Assembly (NCBI GenBank): GCA_008477525.1
Contig: SPDT01000007.1
Location: 682,001 to 746,000 of the forward strand
Length of the DNA: 64,000 nucleotides
Direction of reading: 5' to 3'
Origin: Hypomyces perniciosus
Taxonomy: Eukaryota; Ascomycota; Sordariomycetes; Hypocreales; Hypocreaceae
Below are positions 20,927 through 32,389 of this stretch, piece by piece. Below the pieces are notes generated by a model, which worked only from the letters and a program-made list of their open reading frames with translations, searched no databases and was not told where the DNA came from. The number at the start of each line of letters is the position of its first letter. Position 1 is the stretch's first letter. Both the position numbers and the translations under genes were made by a program.

Positions 20927-21626
20927 ATGGAAGCCCACGCTGCAATAGCAATGCTGGCCCCATCGCGAATATCTACCAAAGTTTTTACAGTATGGGCCCC
21001 TGTCTTTCCGAATTCCTTAGCTTTTCAAAAAATTCGAAGAGAGGAGCTAATCACGTCTTTGCGTTTGATAGATGTTGCATCGGTTCCGGGTCAGCCATAC
21101 AGTAACGTGTTGATTCTTGCCAGCTATAACCCCTCCGATCGTTACTCTTCCCAACAAACGGCAACGTGCCAAATGAATGCACGCTGGCCATCGAATTATG
21201 GAGATGTTTACTTTGGCGCCGACGGGTGTTTATACGACTCTGGAAGCAATCGTATCTTTAATCAGTGTTGTTCTCCGCCTGATGTCAACAACCGCGGCCC
21301 CACTATAAACCCATACAGAGATCCTCGACCAGCCGCCTCGTGTAAGCGGACGATTGAAATCCTCGCTACTGGATTTACTATCCTGGCGAAAGGATGGATT
21401 ACTGATGGGGGCGCAGAATTGAAGAAAACAGGTTCAGGGCTGTGGTCTTGTGACTTTGTGGAACCATGGGCCTGTTTATCAGGTCGAAAGAGATGGATCA
21501 TTCGCCAATATTGGAAACTACCAGTCCGATTACTACGTAACCTTTGCCCTGCCGAACACGTTTAAAACCGGGTGTGTGGGGAGGGCCATTGTCAGCGCGG
21601 GTGGACCGAAGGGCTCCTTCTGCTAA
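20927..21626 (+). pseudogene. Broken cysteine-containing protein gene
   Basis: One frame encodes QTATCQMNARWPSNYGDVYF, then FGADGCLYDSG and FNQCCSPPDVNN up to about 21340. From about 21440 a different frame carries coding-like sequence: GLVTLWNHGPVYQV, GNYQSDYYVTFALPNTF and GGPKGSFC, with stop at 21624-21626. A GTAAGC donor-like site at 21343 and TTCAG at about 21436 would make an intron, but the phases do not join the two frames, so a frameshift is more likely. Cysteines and a Gly/Asn-rich C-terminus suggest a secreted protein, yet no signal peptide can be placed. Family not recognised. Confidence 0.4.
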
Positions 21627-23382
21627 CAACAATATACAATACAGTTCATAGTTTACCAGTACGATGTTTCTTTCTATATCGCCACTTAGCTACTATGTTT
21701 TTCTTTGCCAAATATAAATGAAGTCTATATACATAAGTGTCAGATAGCGTGGATTGGTGGAGAATTAGCGGCAGAAGGAAACGCGAAGGATATTGCTTGT
21801 AGGAATACTAGGAGGGTCTAAGAGAGCGGCTAAGAAGAACGCGTCGCGTTCTTCTAGCACTATAAATTGGCTGGCCGGGAAACTATCAGTGATCGATCGA
21901 CATCGATCCGCAAGACAACAGCCGGAGAGATGAACAGAGATGGAATTCAGGTGCCATTTGATCCCTATAGAGTGAGATGACCGCTAACTACACGATACCG
22001 ATATACGCAACAATAAGCTATCAATGAACCGTGTAAATAATTAAGAACTTCGACTTTTCTTAAGTCTTTTAACCAAGGAAGTCGGCTCCTCCATTAAATA
22101 CAGAGCAAACCCTTAATTCTATGCACCTACTGTCTGACCCCCCTCAAAAATTGATCAGAATACCTGCTCGGAACGAGAATGGTCCTAAGCTGGCTCTAAT
22201 TACGAGAGATTACCGTCATTACTATAGACTACTATTATGACTATGGATTGCTCCTACACTTATAAATGCAAGATAACAAACAGGCCTAGCAATAATAGTA
22301 TAAGCTTAGCGGCAAACCCAACATAAAAAGGACTAGAATTGCCAATTAAGCAAGCTCGAACGTCACCGTTCCTCCTGCTCCTCCTTCTGCTGCCATTGCT
22401 GCCCATGTCGATGTCCCACTCCGGGTTCCTTGACTTGTCGCGGATCGGAATCATATCAGACGTCGCTACATCTGGCGGATGTCCAATATTCTTGTCTTAC
22501 TGGACGAAGCTCGGATTGCTAGGGTCCTATTATTAATGTGTCGGTCCTGCTGTATAAAGCCAATAGAAAAAGAGACGAAGGGATAAGCGACATACCATAA
22601 CATAACATGGCCAAAGCGGCGTCAAGAGGAAGCAAAAAAGAGGAAGAGACATCCATGCAGTGAAGACATATGGATGTATCACGTGTAGGAACCTAAATCG
22701 CAAGAAGCGAACGACTCACCACTCGGCTTACCATGAGGATGATACGAAAGGCGATAACGGCCTATACAGTTCCCTTGACTTCCTACCGGCCAGGTCGTCA
22801 GTCAAGTCGCCATGCCGTGTGTAGTGTATACTGTGACGGCTGTATGCACCTAGCAGCCTCTCACTAGTTGCTCGCCTTTTCCTCAGCAGTGCGCCTAACT
22901 GGGCGGCTTTAGCTATGCTTGTATTCGTCTCTATCGGTATTTCGTTAGGTCCTCTCTTCTAGTCAAGCAGCTATGATAGGATAACCCGCATTTTTCTTCG
23001 CCAACCACTCCAGCACAGTTCATGCCCCCTTTATTTTCCCCTCCAATCCCCTCACCCTCCTTGTTCTTCCCGACTGGCCGGGGGAGACGAAGCTTGAGGG
23101 ACCACAAAGCTTGTTATCCTCCATGCACCGCCGCTAATCCGACCGCGAGTCTAAAAGTCAGCTCAGCACCTCATGCAAATAGTGCTGTTGCGTTAAATGT
23201 CGTACTCGTAGCCGTATTACCTCATCGTCTGGGCCCTAGTTTGGGTCAGTACCCAATAGCCAGGGTTCTCAGGTTGCGCTGAGCAGCGTAATCACCTCAC
23301 ATGATGCGAAAAGTCCCGACATCCTACCGAGGGTGCCCATGTGAATGACCCCTTTATGAAGTACCCTTCAATCGATCGATAA
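21627..23382. other. No gene recognised
   Basis: Intergenic. A minus frame at 22260-22454 with a hydrophobic end and a plus frame at 23022-23282 exist, but neither has coding support. Confidence 0.4.
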
Positions 23383-24464
23383 CTATCGAGAACTCATTGA
23401 GCCTGGCTCCCAGCGACGCGTTATCGACCTGGTTGACGAATGCCAACCAATACCGGTGAGTCGATGAACGACCTCTTCGGCTTCGACATGTTCGCCCTGC
23501 AGAGCAAGGGCTTGGCCAATCTCATGATATTCCTCCAAGAGACCGTCGGGATGGTAATTGAAAGGGTCGTCTTGTATCTCCCGCGCAAGAACTAGCTGAC
23601 GAAACAACTTTTCAGTCTCAAGCTATTTCCATGGATAGCATAACTAAGATGATGCTGTTTTTTCAGGAATCCCATTAATTCGGAGAAGCGAGGCGGTTTA
23701 TTTTCGCGCTTGGTGGTGACTGCGTTCTCAGCCGGATGCTGTGTGAAATCGGATATGGTATTTTCATCAGACTCTTCATCTGCGAGGCTGACGAGAATTT
23801 GCAGCCGTTGAGTACGCCAGTTTTCTTCACCCAGACTTTCCCGTCTCTCTTGGAGCTGTTACCGCATATTCCGGATGACGGTTTCTCGGAGTTCCTAGTC
23901 AAACATACCCTGCTGGACCTAGGCATCCGCAAACCAGGCAACATATTCATTGAACTCCGGTGCCACGGCTTCCATGGCTCCATCCTCGACCATGGTCTTG
24001 ACAAAAAGCTCTAGCCAAAAAGTGAAAGCCCCAATCTGAATCAAGTCTTCCATTCGTTCCAATGTATTCACTACACCCAATTTATTTATGCGCTATGCTG
24101 TGTATCTGACGGCGTAAGAAAGCAAGGGCTGTGGCATCGCGTCTTGGAGAACTATTATGCCGTCCGAGTGCCATGATTCGGAAGCGCTGATACCGATATC
24201 CCCGAGATAGAGATTGCTGAACAGCTTGTGGGACTTATTGAGGTCGATTCTAGAGTTGAAGATTTCGGGATGCTGCTCAGCTTGCCACTCAGCTGTCAGC
24301 CCCGCGCCGACCCAGGGGAGCTTCTGCGTTGGATTCTTGTCAATGCAGTATTCCAGTGAGCCTCGTTTGGTAGCTGATTCCCACGTTTGAGTTTTGCGAA
24401 TACCAAAGCGCATCATCGATTGCCTATGTTCGGGCGATATTTCTTCTCTGGAAGTGGACGCCAT
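23383..24464 (-). pseudogene. RIP-inactivated gene relic, coiled-coil, function unknown
   Basis: The minus frame from 24464 encodes 123 residues (start MASTSREEISPEHRQ) and stops. Further down, coding-like sequence resumes (VNTLERMEDLIQIGAFTFW) and continues through three stops that all replace glutamine-like positions in a Gln/Glu/Arg-rich helix: TAG, TAG, TAA within about 24000-23860. The C-part (LFRQLVLAREIQDDPFNYHP) is open to 23383. Each stop is one C-to-T change from CAG or CAA, the expected product of RIP. The tail resembles a helical repeat protein (EIGQALALQGEHVEAEEVV). I do not recognise the family. Confidence 0.45.
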
Positions 24465-25278
24465 GACCTGGCCTCTGTGAAGACCAGAGTGTCACTCTCA
24501 GGTCTTCAGAAAGCGAAGCATCTGTATTATCCTGTAATGATGAGCGGAGCGGCGCAACGAAGAGAGATTTCATCAATGTCGGGGATAGCAGAGCTTCGAA
24601 ACATCCAGACGGAAGTTTGGCATGATGTTGGGCTGCGAGAGGAGTCTCGTCCATCTTTATTTATAGGAGTCAATATCATAGCTGGGTATTCATAGATGGA
24701 GGCCGTCATAGGTTCGTTACATTCACGTCAAACGTGTTCTTACTTGAGCATGAGAGGAAGTTGCTTCATTTGAAGGATTGAGAGAGAGATGTTATTTTTA
24801 AATATCTTGCCGAGCACTGAGGTTAGATTGCATAAGGTACGGAATGTATGTATCTAGTCCCTGTTAGTATCTATCAAGTACTACTATTACCTATTAGGTA
24901 CTTGATTTCTTCTGGAGTCAGAAGAAAAGCTAGGATAGCTAGGATTGGTAGGGCACAGTATCTATTTGATCTACCAGAGACCAGTGACCCATGGGATAGT
25001 ACGGTTGCCGACTAGAAAATAGTGACCGGGGCAATTCGGTACCAATAGGCGAATATGTAGAGTATCTATCGCGGATTGCGGGCGACGGGGCAGGTATGAT
25101 AGAGAGAGATGTGTTGATTTTAGGGATTTTTATAATGAGCGCTAAGGTTGTTGTATTGCATGTCTACCAATGCTACCTACCTACTATTATAACGCCAACT
25201 ACTTGCCAATTGTTGATTTCTTTTGTTGGAATGGAATACTGACATATGTTTGGTATGAATTTACATACCAAAGCAATG
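24465..25278. other. No gene recognised
   Basis: Low-complexity AT-rich stretches (24860-25110) with short CTATTAGGTA-like repeats; no gene supported. Confidence 0.4.
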
Positions 25279-25807
25279 TGTTTGTTTGTTTGTTTGTTTT
25301 AATATCAACGACCATAAGTAAGCTAGTTACACAAATCCCATCTGGGCAATAGGTCGGTAGGAGCCGGCCAAGGTCTTTATCGCATCCATAGATGAGATAT
25401 TGGGCCACCTCCACGTGGTCCTGTTAACTCAGAACCGGCCTAACTAGCCAGCAAGCTGCTAGAGAATAACCGGAGGTGTTGACCCTATAGCTGTTCGCTA
25501 CATTTCAATTTACAAAGGAAAGAAGGTCACCTAAGGCCTAGGGCCTCAGGCACCAGGATGAAAAACCCTCCTTGCAGAGTGTCGTCTATTGCCTCTTACG
25601 AGGCAATATGCTAGCAGCAGAGCTGCATAGATGTTATCGCCAGCTCTCGAGGGAGGTGAAGCTCTCCGAATTCCTCCCCCTTTGTGCGCTGTTAGGGCCC
25701 AGTAAGCCCAAGCGGAGAGACAGGCCAGTAGACCTGCAAAAATTACCCCGCACGTTAACAAGCCATAACAGCTGCTAGCGTGGGAGAATTTTTACAGGGG
25801 AGAGTTG
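25279..25807 (-). mobile_element. Family-A retroelement, copy 3
   Basis: In minus orientation the element begins CAACTCTCCCCTGTAAAAA (ending at 25807) and finishes with a tail of AAACAAACAAAC (25279-25300). Before the tail it carries CCGGCTCCTACCGACCTATT and GGGATTTGTGTAACTAG, a 3' end not present in copies 2 and 4 but shared with the tRNA-headed SINE at 62.4 kb. Middle sections are deleted relative to copy 2. I could not identify a TSD. Confidence 0.8.
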
Positions 25808-27664
25808 CGGTTTCTGGTAAAGTGAATGAGAAGAAAATTGGCGAGTTGGAAAGACGTTTTATCAGGAAGCCCCAATCCTTTTATATTAGCTTTAGTGTTC
25901 TGCTCGTGGGCCGATCTTAATTGACTTGTTTGAGCCAATCTTGATACTAGTGTTGTGGCTTTGGTCAATATGTCGGAGATTATGAAATCAGGAATCTACT
26001 AGGTAGTCACAATTTTATCCTTGAATTCCGAGCTCTACTTGGTTGTAGGCAGCATTCTTACTAAATGCTTTTCTCAAGGGCCTTGATAAAGCTAGGGAGC
26101 CACAACTGAACGCCTTCAGCTTGTCACATATGCCCGAAAGAACCCCCCTCCCATCAAGCAGTCACAAACTTACCAGGATAAGAAACCCCTTAAGATGTTA
26201 CTTTAGATAATTGGACGAGGCGGCTGGCCGCTATTCGATGGATCCAGCCTGACAAAGAGAAGCTAGCCTCATCCTGATAAGAAATTGTTTAGATCATATT
26301 AGAGTATGAATTACGCAAGATATACCGATGCTACCAAGAGTTTAAGGCAGACGCTTCATTGAGTTGTAAAAAGAAGAGACCAGCTGACCGTCTCTATCAT
26401 ACATCTTTCTGTCTTGTCCATCTCCTCCGGCATTAAGAATTGAAGGTTTTCCCTGAAAGTATCTTCAGGCTTCACAACCAAGTGACCAACCACCCTTATT
26501 TCTTTTGGGTAATCTTAGTCGTGCTAGTTGGTTTGTTTGTAGCGATACTGTGCGATTTTTGCGTAGAATTGTCCGCAGCCTTGTAGTCGCCCATTTTCTC
26601 GGCACCACCGTGATCTTGTAGAGGTAGCCATTAGAATAAGAACCTCTCAGTACAATGGTGAGTCTTACCATGGATCTCTCCGTTCTCAATCCACTGTCCC
26701 CTGACAGTTTCTGACGGTTTACGGCATTCTTTTTGGGACCATATCGAGCCCCAAGCCTGCATCTCCTCAAGACTCGTGTACATCGAATCCAGCAAAAAGA
26801 ATCTGCTGATTCTAAGACTGTGGTTTATTATTTATTAATAATGACGGTTTACCGAGACGCCTGACTATCAACCTTAAGTAGACAATCTTTGGAATGTTGA
26901 TTAGGCTCAAATATACAATTTAAGGATATAATGCTCTGCCGTCACAACTAAACTCTGCATGGCTTCCTCTGCTTGCTTCCGCTTCAGGATAATCGCAGGA
27001 TACTAACTCAAAAATTGAGACTCGGAAATTTCATGTTCTATCCAAGCGACCCAAGTCGTATAACTGGCGGTGTATCTTACTGGTTACCACGCCGGATGAA
27101 TAGAGATATTTTGATGGCAAGACTGTGGAAAATAAAAGTGGGCTTTGTTGGAGACGGCATGGATAAGCCGAGGAACCCACACCTGGCATGAGTACGGTGC
27201 ACGCTCCGTCCGAAGCTGCTGAAAATACCTTGTGGGGCCAACTCCGCCGGGCTATAGACTCTGCCAATCCTCCCTCTCCAATTAAGCCACCACTCGTTTC
27301 CCCTGAACTTGGTCACCCTACTGCCAAGGCTTATGCCTTTGCAGACTCAGCAAAACGAAAATAAGAGGTGGAGCTAATGGTAAAGAAGATGAAACATGTT
27401 TATGGTAAGGAAGGACTAAAACACAACGCTCCAATATCCAATCCCTTTCAAAGACTAGCACAAGAGATGGCATCTGGGAGTGAATAAGTGAGAACGAAGC
27501 TCGTGAATGCACCAGAGCGATGATTCCAACGCTAGCAACTGGATTCCTGAGAATATCGAGATGCCACTACCAGAGGGTAGATACATTGCATATCGACAGT
27601 CAATTAAGGAATAAAGACACACCATAGGTCCAAGCGATAAGAAATAATTACCAGAGAAGGGCAT
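25808..27664. other. No gene recognised
   Basis: A minus frame at 26465-26770 with a basic C-terminus (NQLARLRLPKRNKGGWS) might be a gene remnant, but it has no recognised domain and no start context. The rest shows nothing. Confidence 0.35.
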
Positions 27665-28645
27665 TTAGGATTTCACTTCCTTCCTAAAACACGCAATCTG
27701 ATGGCTAGTTAGTGACAACAACCCATAATTCCATAAAGGAGATATACATACGCTTTCACAGGCACATCCGCAGTTGTCAACTCATGCCTCATCTGAAAGG
27801 CATCCATGAAGTCTCTTGGTGACCACTCTGGGCAATGGCATGTCTGGTCAATAAGCCCTTCAATATTCAGGTGTCGCAGGTATGCCTTTTCAGCTTCTTG
27901 AAATAATGGGTCAAGTCTTTCAGTAATGTCAATAAAGTCTGCCCTTTTCATCATGGACGATCCCTTGTGACGTTCAAAGCGCTCCTTTGCCCACTCAGAC
28001 CAATGGGTATGCTGTTTCAGCGGTTGAAATTCGATTTGTATGTATTCGAGCTGTCCTCCCGACTTAAGGCAGCGATATGCTTCCTCGAATAGATGCAACG
28101 GACATGGGCCCCACGGGAAGAATCGCACTTGTATATAATCGAAGGCTGGGCCCTGGAAAGGCCATGGGGTACGAGCATCGTGTGACTCTTCCACATCAAA
28201 GCGTTCTATGATGGCAAGATTGCTGGACATGACGGCATAAATTGCCCAGTCGCATGGCCTTGTTTGAGTAACCTGGCTTGTGTATGTGGATAAAGCTTGT
28301 CTCCTAATATAAAGGTAAGTAATTATTATTAATAAATAAAAAATAGACTCACATCACTTGTAACGAGGCTCCTTCCTTGGTGAAAGGTGAAAGTAAATCA
28401 TCGTCATCGAATGGATCCTCGCCATCGATGTAGGGGCTCGCCTCAAAATCAGCACTTGGAGGAGGCGACACCGGGTTGGGCGTTTTTGACTCCGGGTTTG
28501 ACTCCAGCTCTAGCAAGTCCTGGCTCAAGAAAGTTGGAGCGGTTGGATTGGGGTTATCGCGAAGAGTTAAGTTTTCAACGCCTATCTCTTCAGAATCTAC
28601 TTGAGATTCCGAATATTGGAGACCGTCCGTCTGCGCCGAATCCAT
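27665..28645 (-). CDS. LaeA-like methyltransferase fragment lacking the SAM-binding motif I
   Basis: Exons 28645-28353, 28303-27752 and 27683-27665; introns of 49 and 68 nt with GTGAGT and GTATGT donors, a CTAAC branch site in the second and TTAG acceptors; product 287 residues. The N-terminus is an acidic, Pro/Ser-rich tail typical of fungal LaeA-like methyltransferases (PSADFEASPYIDGEDPFDDD). The second exon carries the post-motif-II part: FDYIQVRFFPWG, then EEAYRCLKSGGQLEYIQIEF. However, the stretch that should hold motif I (DVGTGTGIW type) is missing; the acidic tail joins almost directly to the middle of the Rossmann fold. It could not bind SAM normally, so it is either a decaying gene or an altered protein. 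Splice joins are in frame, so it may still be expressed. Confidence 0.6.
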
Positions 28646-30629
28646 TGAATTGAATGCCGGAGTGTTGGATGACCTACGTAGACCATGTAGGCAAACTATG
28701 GCATTTATTAATGGACGCGGACCACGATCATCAATAAAAAAGGCGTCCTTGGTCCCCTATCCGGGTTAAAGCTGGTTTCAGATGGAGCCAGACCTGCAGG
28801 GATTGAATTGACGCAGAGATCCCACATCAACGCTGGTTGGTGCTGGAGAGGGCGGCGTGTCCATGAAAGCGTACGTGTAAGAGACATAGGAGCTCAGACT
28901 CTACATCTCTGACCGAGGGACCAGTGGTTCGTACATGGAACCGTACTGGGACCAACTACGGGTCCTTTAGGCCTATTGGCAAATCGGAAGGAATCCTCTG
29001 AGCATATCTTTCGTGGTGCTACACCGGCTTGCCGGAAGCCACAACTGACTGGAAGTTCTTCTGTTCCTCGCCTCCGGTAATGATTATCGAGAAACGGGCA
29101 AAGAAACCAGCCGACAGCCGGTCCGTCAGCTCAACCTTTGATTAACGACGGCATACCCGAGTCCCAACTCTACCGTACACAGAAGTTTCACAATCTTGAG
29201 CGTAGAGAAACAAGTTGCATATTTTTTAAATCAGGATCTTTTAAATTTACATTATATCAATGGTCTACAAATACCAAGAAAGAACCGAAAATAGCGATGG
29301 TTTTGACCTTGGATCCCAACCACAATCTTCTGTTCGTTGGCCAGAGAGATTGCGATACAAGTACAGCACTGGTGATACTGGTGCCCCTGATGGTGACACT
29401 GATCAGGCGCCTGAGACAGAAAACATGTTGATTCCAAGTAGAGTAGCCACAGTACGTCGGCGGTTAAATGCCCGTTCCTTTCCACAATAACTAAGCTCTG
29501 GGATTGTCTTGGCCAAAAAAGCTCATTTTAACCGCCCCATCGGATATGGTTCCCATCGCTTCTCCCGGGTCTTGATAAGGCGGCCCCATGGCACGTGAGT
29601 TGGAGGCTTCCGGTTTTGACAGGTAGCTAGAGGTAGTGAGCAAGGTAATATATTATGATCAATCCAAGACACATACTGCAATCGTTTGTCCTATGAACAT
29701 AAGTTAGACAATTGAACGTGCGTTATCAATAAATGTGCTCACCAGTACTCGTTCTTCTGAACTTCTGGATGACACTTTCGTTCGGTTTTAATGTATGTGT
29801 CACACCATGATATCACAATGTAGTATTCGTGACCGCAAGTGAAATTTCGCTATTTTAGCATAAGCATAGCAACCTCAAAATTACCTGTATCAGACATACA
29901 CGGACGTAACCGCACATTGCGAAGGTAAAGGATAGGATAGAATTCGATGGGCGTTTATCACTTCTGTGCCGCCTCACGGTATGGCGCTCTTGCCTTTACT
30001 ATTGCAGGTATATGGTTGCCTCTTGTAGTCGACAATCGCGCGACTGGCTGCTAGGATCCTTGCAACTGAATGCACCCATGCTGGGAATGCGGATTACCCG
30101 TGATTGTTGCGAGTATACGGACTATCATATTATTAGCGTTTGCCTGATCTTGGCACTTGGCCATATCAGTCTCGCACATTTCCCCTGTTAACACACATAG
30201 GCACTAGACTCGAATTGGGCGCAAGCAGTTGTCTCAGCCACACCGACGCACAGCTGGTCATGCACTCATTCGAGTGGAGCACAGTGTGCTGAAACCCTCC
30301 AGAAACACTTTGCTAGTACGTACTACTGAGTAATCGGAACACCATCCGATCGTCCGTGGCATAATACCCCTCCCTCTCTAAATTTGGATCTCCTTCAAAC
30401 GCAAAAGTAGGAGTCAAAATGCTTCCTAAATGTATGGCTTACTGTAAGAGGAGAGGAGAGGCATGCCATATCAACAAAATTAACTCGGACGTATATAGCT
30501 CTCAAACAACAATTGGATTTATGCGTACGGTGGCTGCGGTACCTTATCCCCAAATCCCAAGTATTCAATATTTTAACAACCCTAGACCGCATTCGTGATG
30601 ATAGTAGGGAAGTATGTTATTTGCCGTTT
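28646..30629. other. No gene recognised
   Basis: Upstream region of the methyltransferase and intergenic DNA. Overlapping plus frames at 29138-29490 lack domain or splice support. Confidence 0.4.
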
Positions 30630-31064
30630 TCATAGCAACGTAATTCCAAGGACCTGAGCAATAAGAACTCCCATACTAAAGCCAACAGACGCTACCCCGA
30701 TAAGACTCGAGAATTTTAGAAATGGGTCCATGCGTTGGGAAATCCCCCTCCTGTTTTCCTCAACATATTTGAGGATTGCCTGTTCATCTTCCTCCGTCAG
30801 ATCAATCCGCTGAGGCTTTGGTCCCAGCGCCTTCTTCAAGGTATCTGCATCACCGCCGTGTTCAGCGTATGTTTTGCAGTATTTGCTGATCTCATCGGCC
30901 GTGGCATCTTGAAGACGGATTAGACCTACAATTTAACTTAGGTAAGGGAGTTTACCTTGAGCACGTGGTGTCCTCTGGGCGTTCTCGAAGGAAATGACTA
31001 TATAACGGTTTTTTATGCTGAAAGATGTGAATGATTTGTCTAGAATTTCCAGATCCACAAACAT
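30630..31064 (-). CDS. Small C-terminally membrane-anchored protein
   Basis: Model: exon 31064-30956, intron 30955-30926, exon 30925-30630; 134 residues. The N-part (MFVDLEILDKSFTSF, then NRYIVISFENAQR) and the C-part (LIRLQDATADEISKYCK, later DLTEEDEQAILKYVEENRR) both look coding and join in frame through a GTAAAC...TGTAG intron of only 30 nt, with CTAAG as possible branch site. Without splicing an in-frame TAA ends the protein. The C-terminus SLIGVASVGFSMGVLIAQVL is one glycine-rich transmembrane segment. No homologue recognised. The very short intron is the weak point of the model; a pseudogene is the alternative. Confidence 0.5.
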
Positions 31065-31812
31065 AATGATGGTAGTAGCCGGATTTTATGTGATGGAAAG
31101 GGATGGTCTTGCAATATTCTTGGTAAGAATGTCAAAAAGAGCATTGGGCAAGCAATATATACCTTAAGACCGAACGCCACCTCGAAATTCATTATCACGT
31201 TGTGCTGATCCCAGCTCTATGGACAGCTGGGCCGCTGTTAGGCTTTCCATGATCTCATTTCACCGCTGTTTGATTTCTTTTGTCGTTCCACTGCGTCGGC
31301 TACAATCAGTGTATATTGTCCGTATTGAGCATAAATATACCCTCTCACCGATACTACAATGTCCATGTGACGCGACTAGAAGGTCTTCGATACACTTAGA
31401 TATACATTTTTTGACCCAGCAACTTTAGTAGATAAAACCAAATTGTGCCAGCATTCTGAGGTGATTAGGTCGAGTACGATTCCCATAACTCAAGTACGAA
31501 GTACGAAGTGCCTCAACCCATTCTACATTGTGGATGACTCAGCAGCGTAACACTTATTCCCCTACGATTACTAAGTGAGAAGTGATCGGCACACCAGGTT
31601 TTGGTCTCAAAATGGGCCCAAAAAAGAACCATCATGTGACAACCGGAGCTAGGATCATCAGGCATCAACACCAACCCCACCCCCGCCAAAATTTGGGTTC
31701 TACGAAAAACCATCGGAGAAGAAATATAACGCGCGTTTCGGCCAGATCAGAAACCACACTCGCGAGCCAGATTCAAGAACACTCCTCTCTCTCTACAGCT
31801 CAAGCTATTCCA

Positions 31813-32280
31813 ATGAGTGAAGGCGGGGAGCAGATCATTGTGGAGGATGTCGATGCCACGGAACAGGCAGTTTTGCAAAATCTAACCACCTGGTTAGCGG
31901 CAAATCCGAATGCACAATGGCGAGCTAGCAACTTTTCCGACCGCATCGAACAATGTGTAAGCGACGTAAATGATATTATACGACCACTTAAGCCAAAGGT
32001 TTGTACTCTACCAAGTATATACAAGACTACCAGCTAATATATATAGTACGCAAGTCTCAGCTGGGCCATTTGCAGAATCAAACTGCCCACCTTATACACT
32101 AGGCAGGCAGGAGTATGGATGCCAATCATTGGTTATAATGGATGTGGGATTGATGATCAGGACCTTTCGTATGAGTTGGTAAAGGGCAAGAAATATCAAA
32201 TGCTTAACCCCACTCGGCGGGTGACGTTGAGGATTAAGGAGGATGAAGCATTGTACCTGTTGTGGCTTTTTAAAGACTGA
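31813..32280 (+). CDS. Hypothetical protein, two exons
   Basis: Exon 31813-31998, intron 31999-32046 (48 nt, donor GTTTGT, acceptor TATATAG), exon 32047-32280; 139 residues. The frames join exactly (ending LKPK, resuming YASLSWAICRIKLP). I chose the Met of MSEGGEQIIVEDV because a pyrimidine-rich CTCTCTCTACAG stretch lies just upstream; an in-frame ATG at 31612 would add a 67-residue basic extension. The second exon is well structured: GVWMPIIGYNGCGIDDQDL, then RRVTLRIKEDEALYLLWLF. No family recognised. It converges with the next gene, the stops being 110 bp apart. Confidence 0.6.
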
Positions 32281-32389
32281 CTTTGAAAAGATATAATCTA
32301 TTATGCCAATACTTTTCTGAGATTATCCGGTGTATTGCCTTTAATATTGAGTAAGCGTTTAGCGTTGTCCATCATCTCCTCCAGATTTG

